Origin: Comamonadaceae bacterium
GTDB taxonomy: Bacteria > Pseudomonadota > Gammaproteobacteria > Burkholderiales > Burkholderiaceae_C
NCBI GenBank assembly: GCA_947457975.1
Contig: CANGYC010000118.1
Coordinates: 1 to 7,322 of the forward strand
Reading direction: 5' to 3'
Length of the DNA: 7,322 bases
Part shown: positions 7,091 to 7,322 of the stretch, piece after piece
Numbering within the stretch: position 1 is the stretch's first letter
Layout of the letters: each line of letters starts with the position of its first letter
Program-made: the position numbers and the translations under genes
Notes under the pieces: model-generated
Seen by the model: the letters and a program-made list of their open reading frames with translations, nothing else
Databases searched by the model: none
What the model was told of the DNA's origin: nothing

Positions 7091-7322
7091 ATGAACCGCA
7101 TGGACGTCACCGAAAAAATCATCAGCACCAAGGTGTCCAAAGGCATCAAATGGGAAGAAGTCGCCCAGAAGGTCGGCCTTTCCAAAGAATGGACCACGGC
7201 CGCTTGCCTGGGTCAAATGACACTGGACGCCAAGCAAGCCAAAATCATCGGCAAGATTTTTGGCCTCAATGCCGAAGAGCAAAAGTGGCTGCAAGTGGTG
7301 CCTTACAAAGGCTCGCTGCCCA
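7091..7322 (+). CDS. cynS: Cyanate hydratase (cyanase), N-terminal half (runs off right edge)
   Basis: Cyanase catalyses bicarbonate-dependent breakdown of cyanate to carbon dioxide and carbamate, which decomposes to ammonia and a second carbon dioxide; the enzyme is a cytoplasmic decamer. The 77 codons present cover the N-terminal helical domain and the start of the catalytic part. KGIKWEEVAQKVGLSKEW (17-34), TTAACLGQMTLD (35-46), AKIIGKIFGLN (50-60) and LQVVPYKGSLP (67-77) follow the cyanase pattern; E. coli CynS has FVTAALLGQQALPADAA and LLLQMIPLRG at the matching places. Family length is about 150 residues, so roughly half is missing, including the catalytic Arg96, Glu99 and Ser122 (E. 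coli numbering). It is the fourth gene of the operon and indicates the substrate of the preceding transporter. Six of 11 lysine codons are AAA, matching cynD rather than cynA/cynB. Confidence 0.92.
   Translation, partial: MNRMDVTEKIISTKVSKGIKWEEVAQKVGLSKEWTTAACLGQMTLDAKQAKIIGKIFGLNAEEQKWLQVVPYKGSLP

Overview
The window looks like chromosomal DNA of a high-GC betaproteobacterium, most likely Burkholderiales and probably Comamonadaceae. The basis is the strong G/C preference at third codon positions, a stand-alone MetH homocysteine domain (split methionine synthase is known in this group), and a leaderless-looking TACAAT-to-ATG promoter. Genus is not resolvable from this sequence alone.

Layout. 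(1) Left edge, minus strand: the first 94 codons of a RecQ helicase (1-284), preceded by a single-domain rhodanese (310-705). (2) A 61-bp divergent intergenic region. (3) Plus strand: metH1, the zinc/homocysteine domain of methionine synthase (767-1804), followed by a soluble PAS histidine kinase of the NarX/HisKA_3 class (1870-3078) and, 2 bp later, a NarL/FixJ response regulator (3081-3764). (4) A 157-bp control region (3765-3921) with two dyad symmetries and a very good sigma-54 promoter match. (5) A four-gene operon reaching the right edge: substrate-binding protein with an unusual N-terminal extension and Tat signal (3922-5325), permease (5342-6205), ATPase (6255-7049) and the first 77 codons of cyanase (7091-7322). 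No gene-free stretch exceeds 160 bp, and I saw no tRNA, rRNA, insertion sequence or CRISPR array.

How it works together. The transporter belongs to the nitrate/cyanate/bicarbonate (NrtABCD/CynABD/CmpABCD) family, whose members cannot be told apart reliably by sequence. The cyanase gene at the end makes cyanate the most likely substrate: uptake by CynABD, then CynS converts cyanate plus bicarbonate to carbon dioxide and carbamate, releasing ammonia. A sigma-54 promoter fits nitrogen control of such a scavenging pathway. The adjacent two-component system could sense a related signal, but its NarL-type regulator lacks the AAA+ domain needed to activate sigma-54 polymerase, so an NtrC-like activator would have to be encoded elsewhere.

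Most of the window is recognisable biology. The points most worth a second look are the cyn control region, the Cys/His-rich leader on the Tat-exported binding protein, the change in composition and codon use between cynB and cynD, and the perfect hairpin beside the start of the kinase gene.
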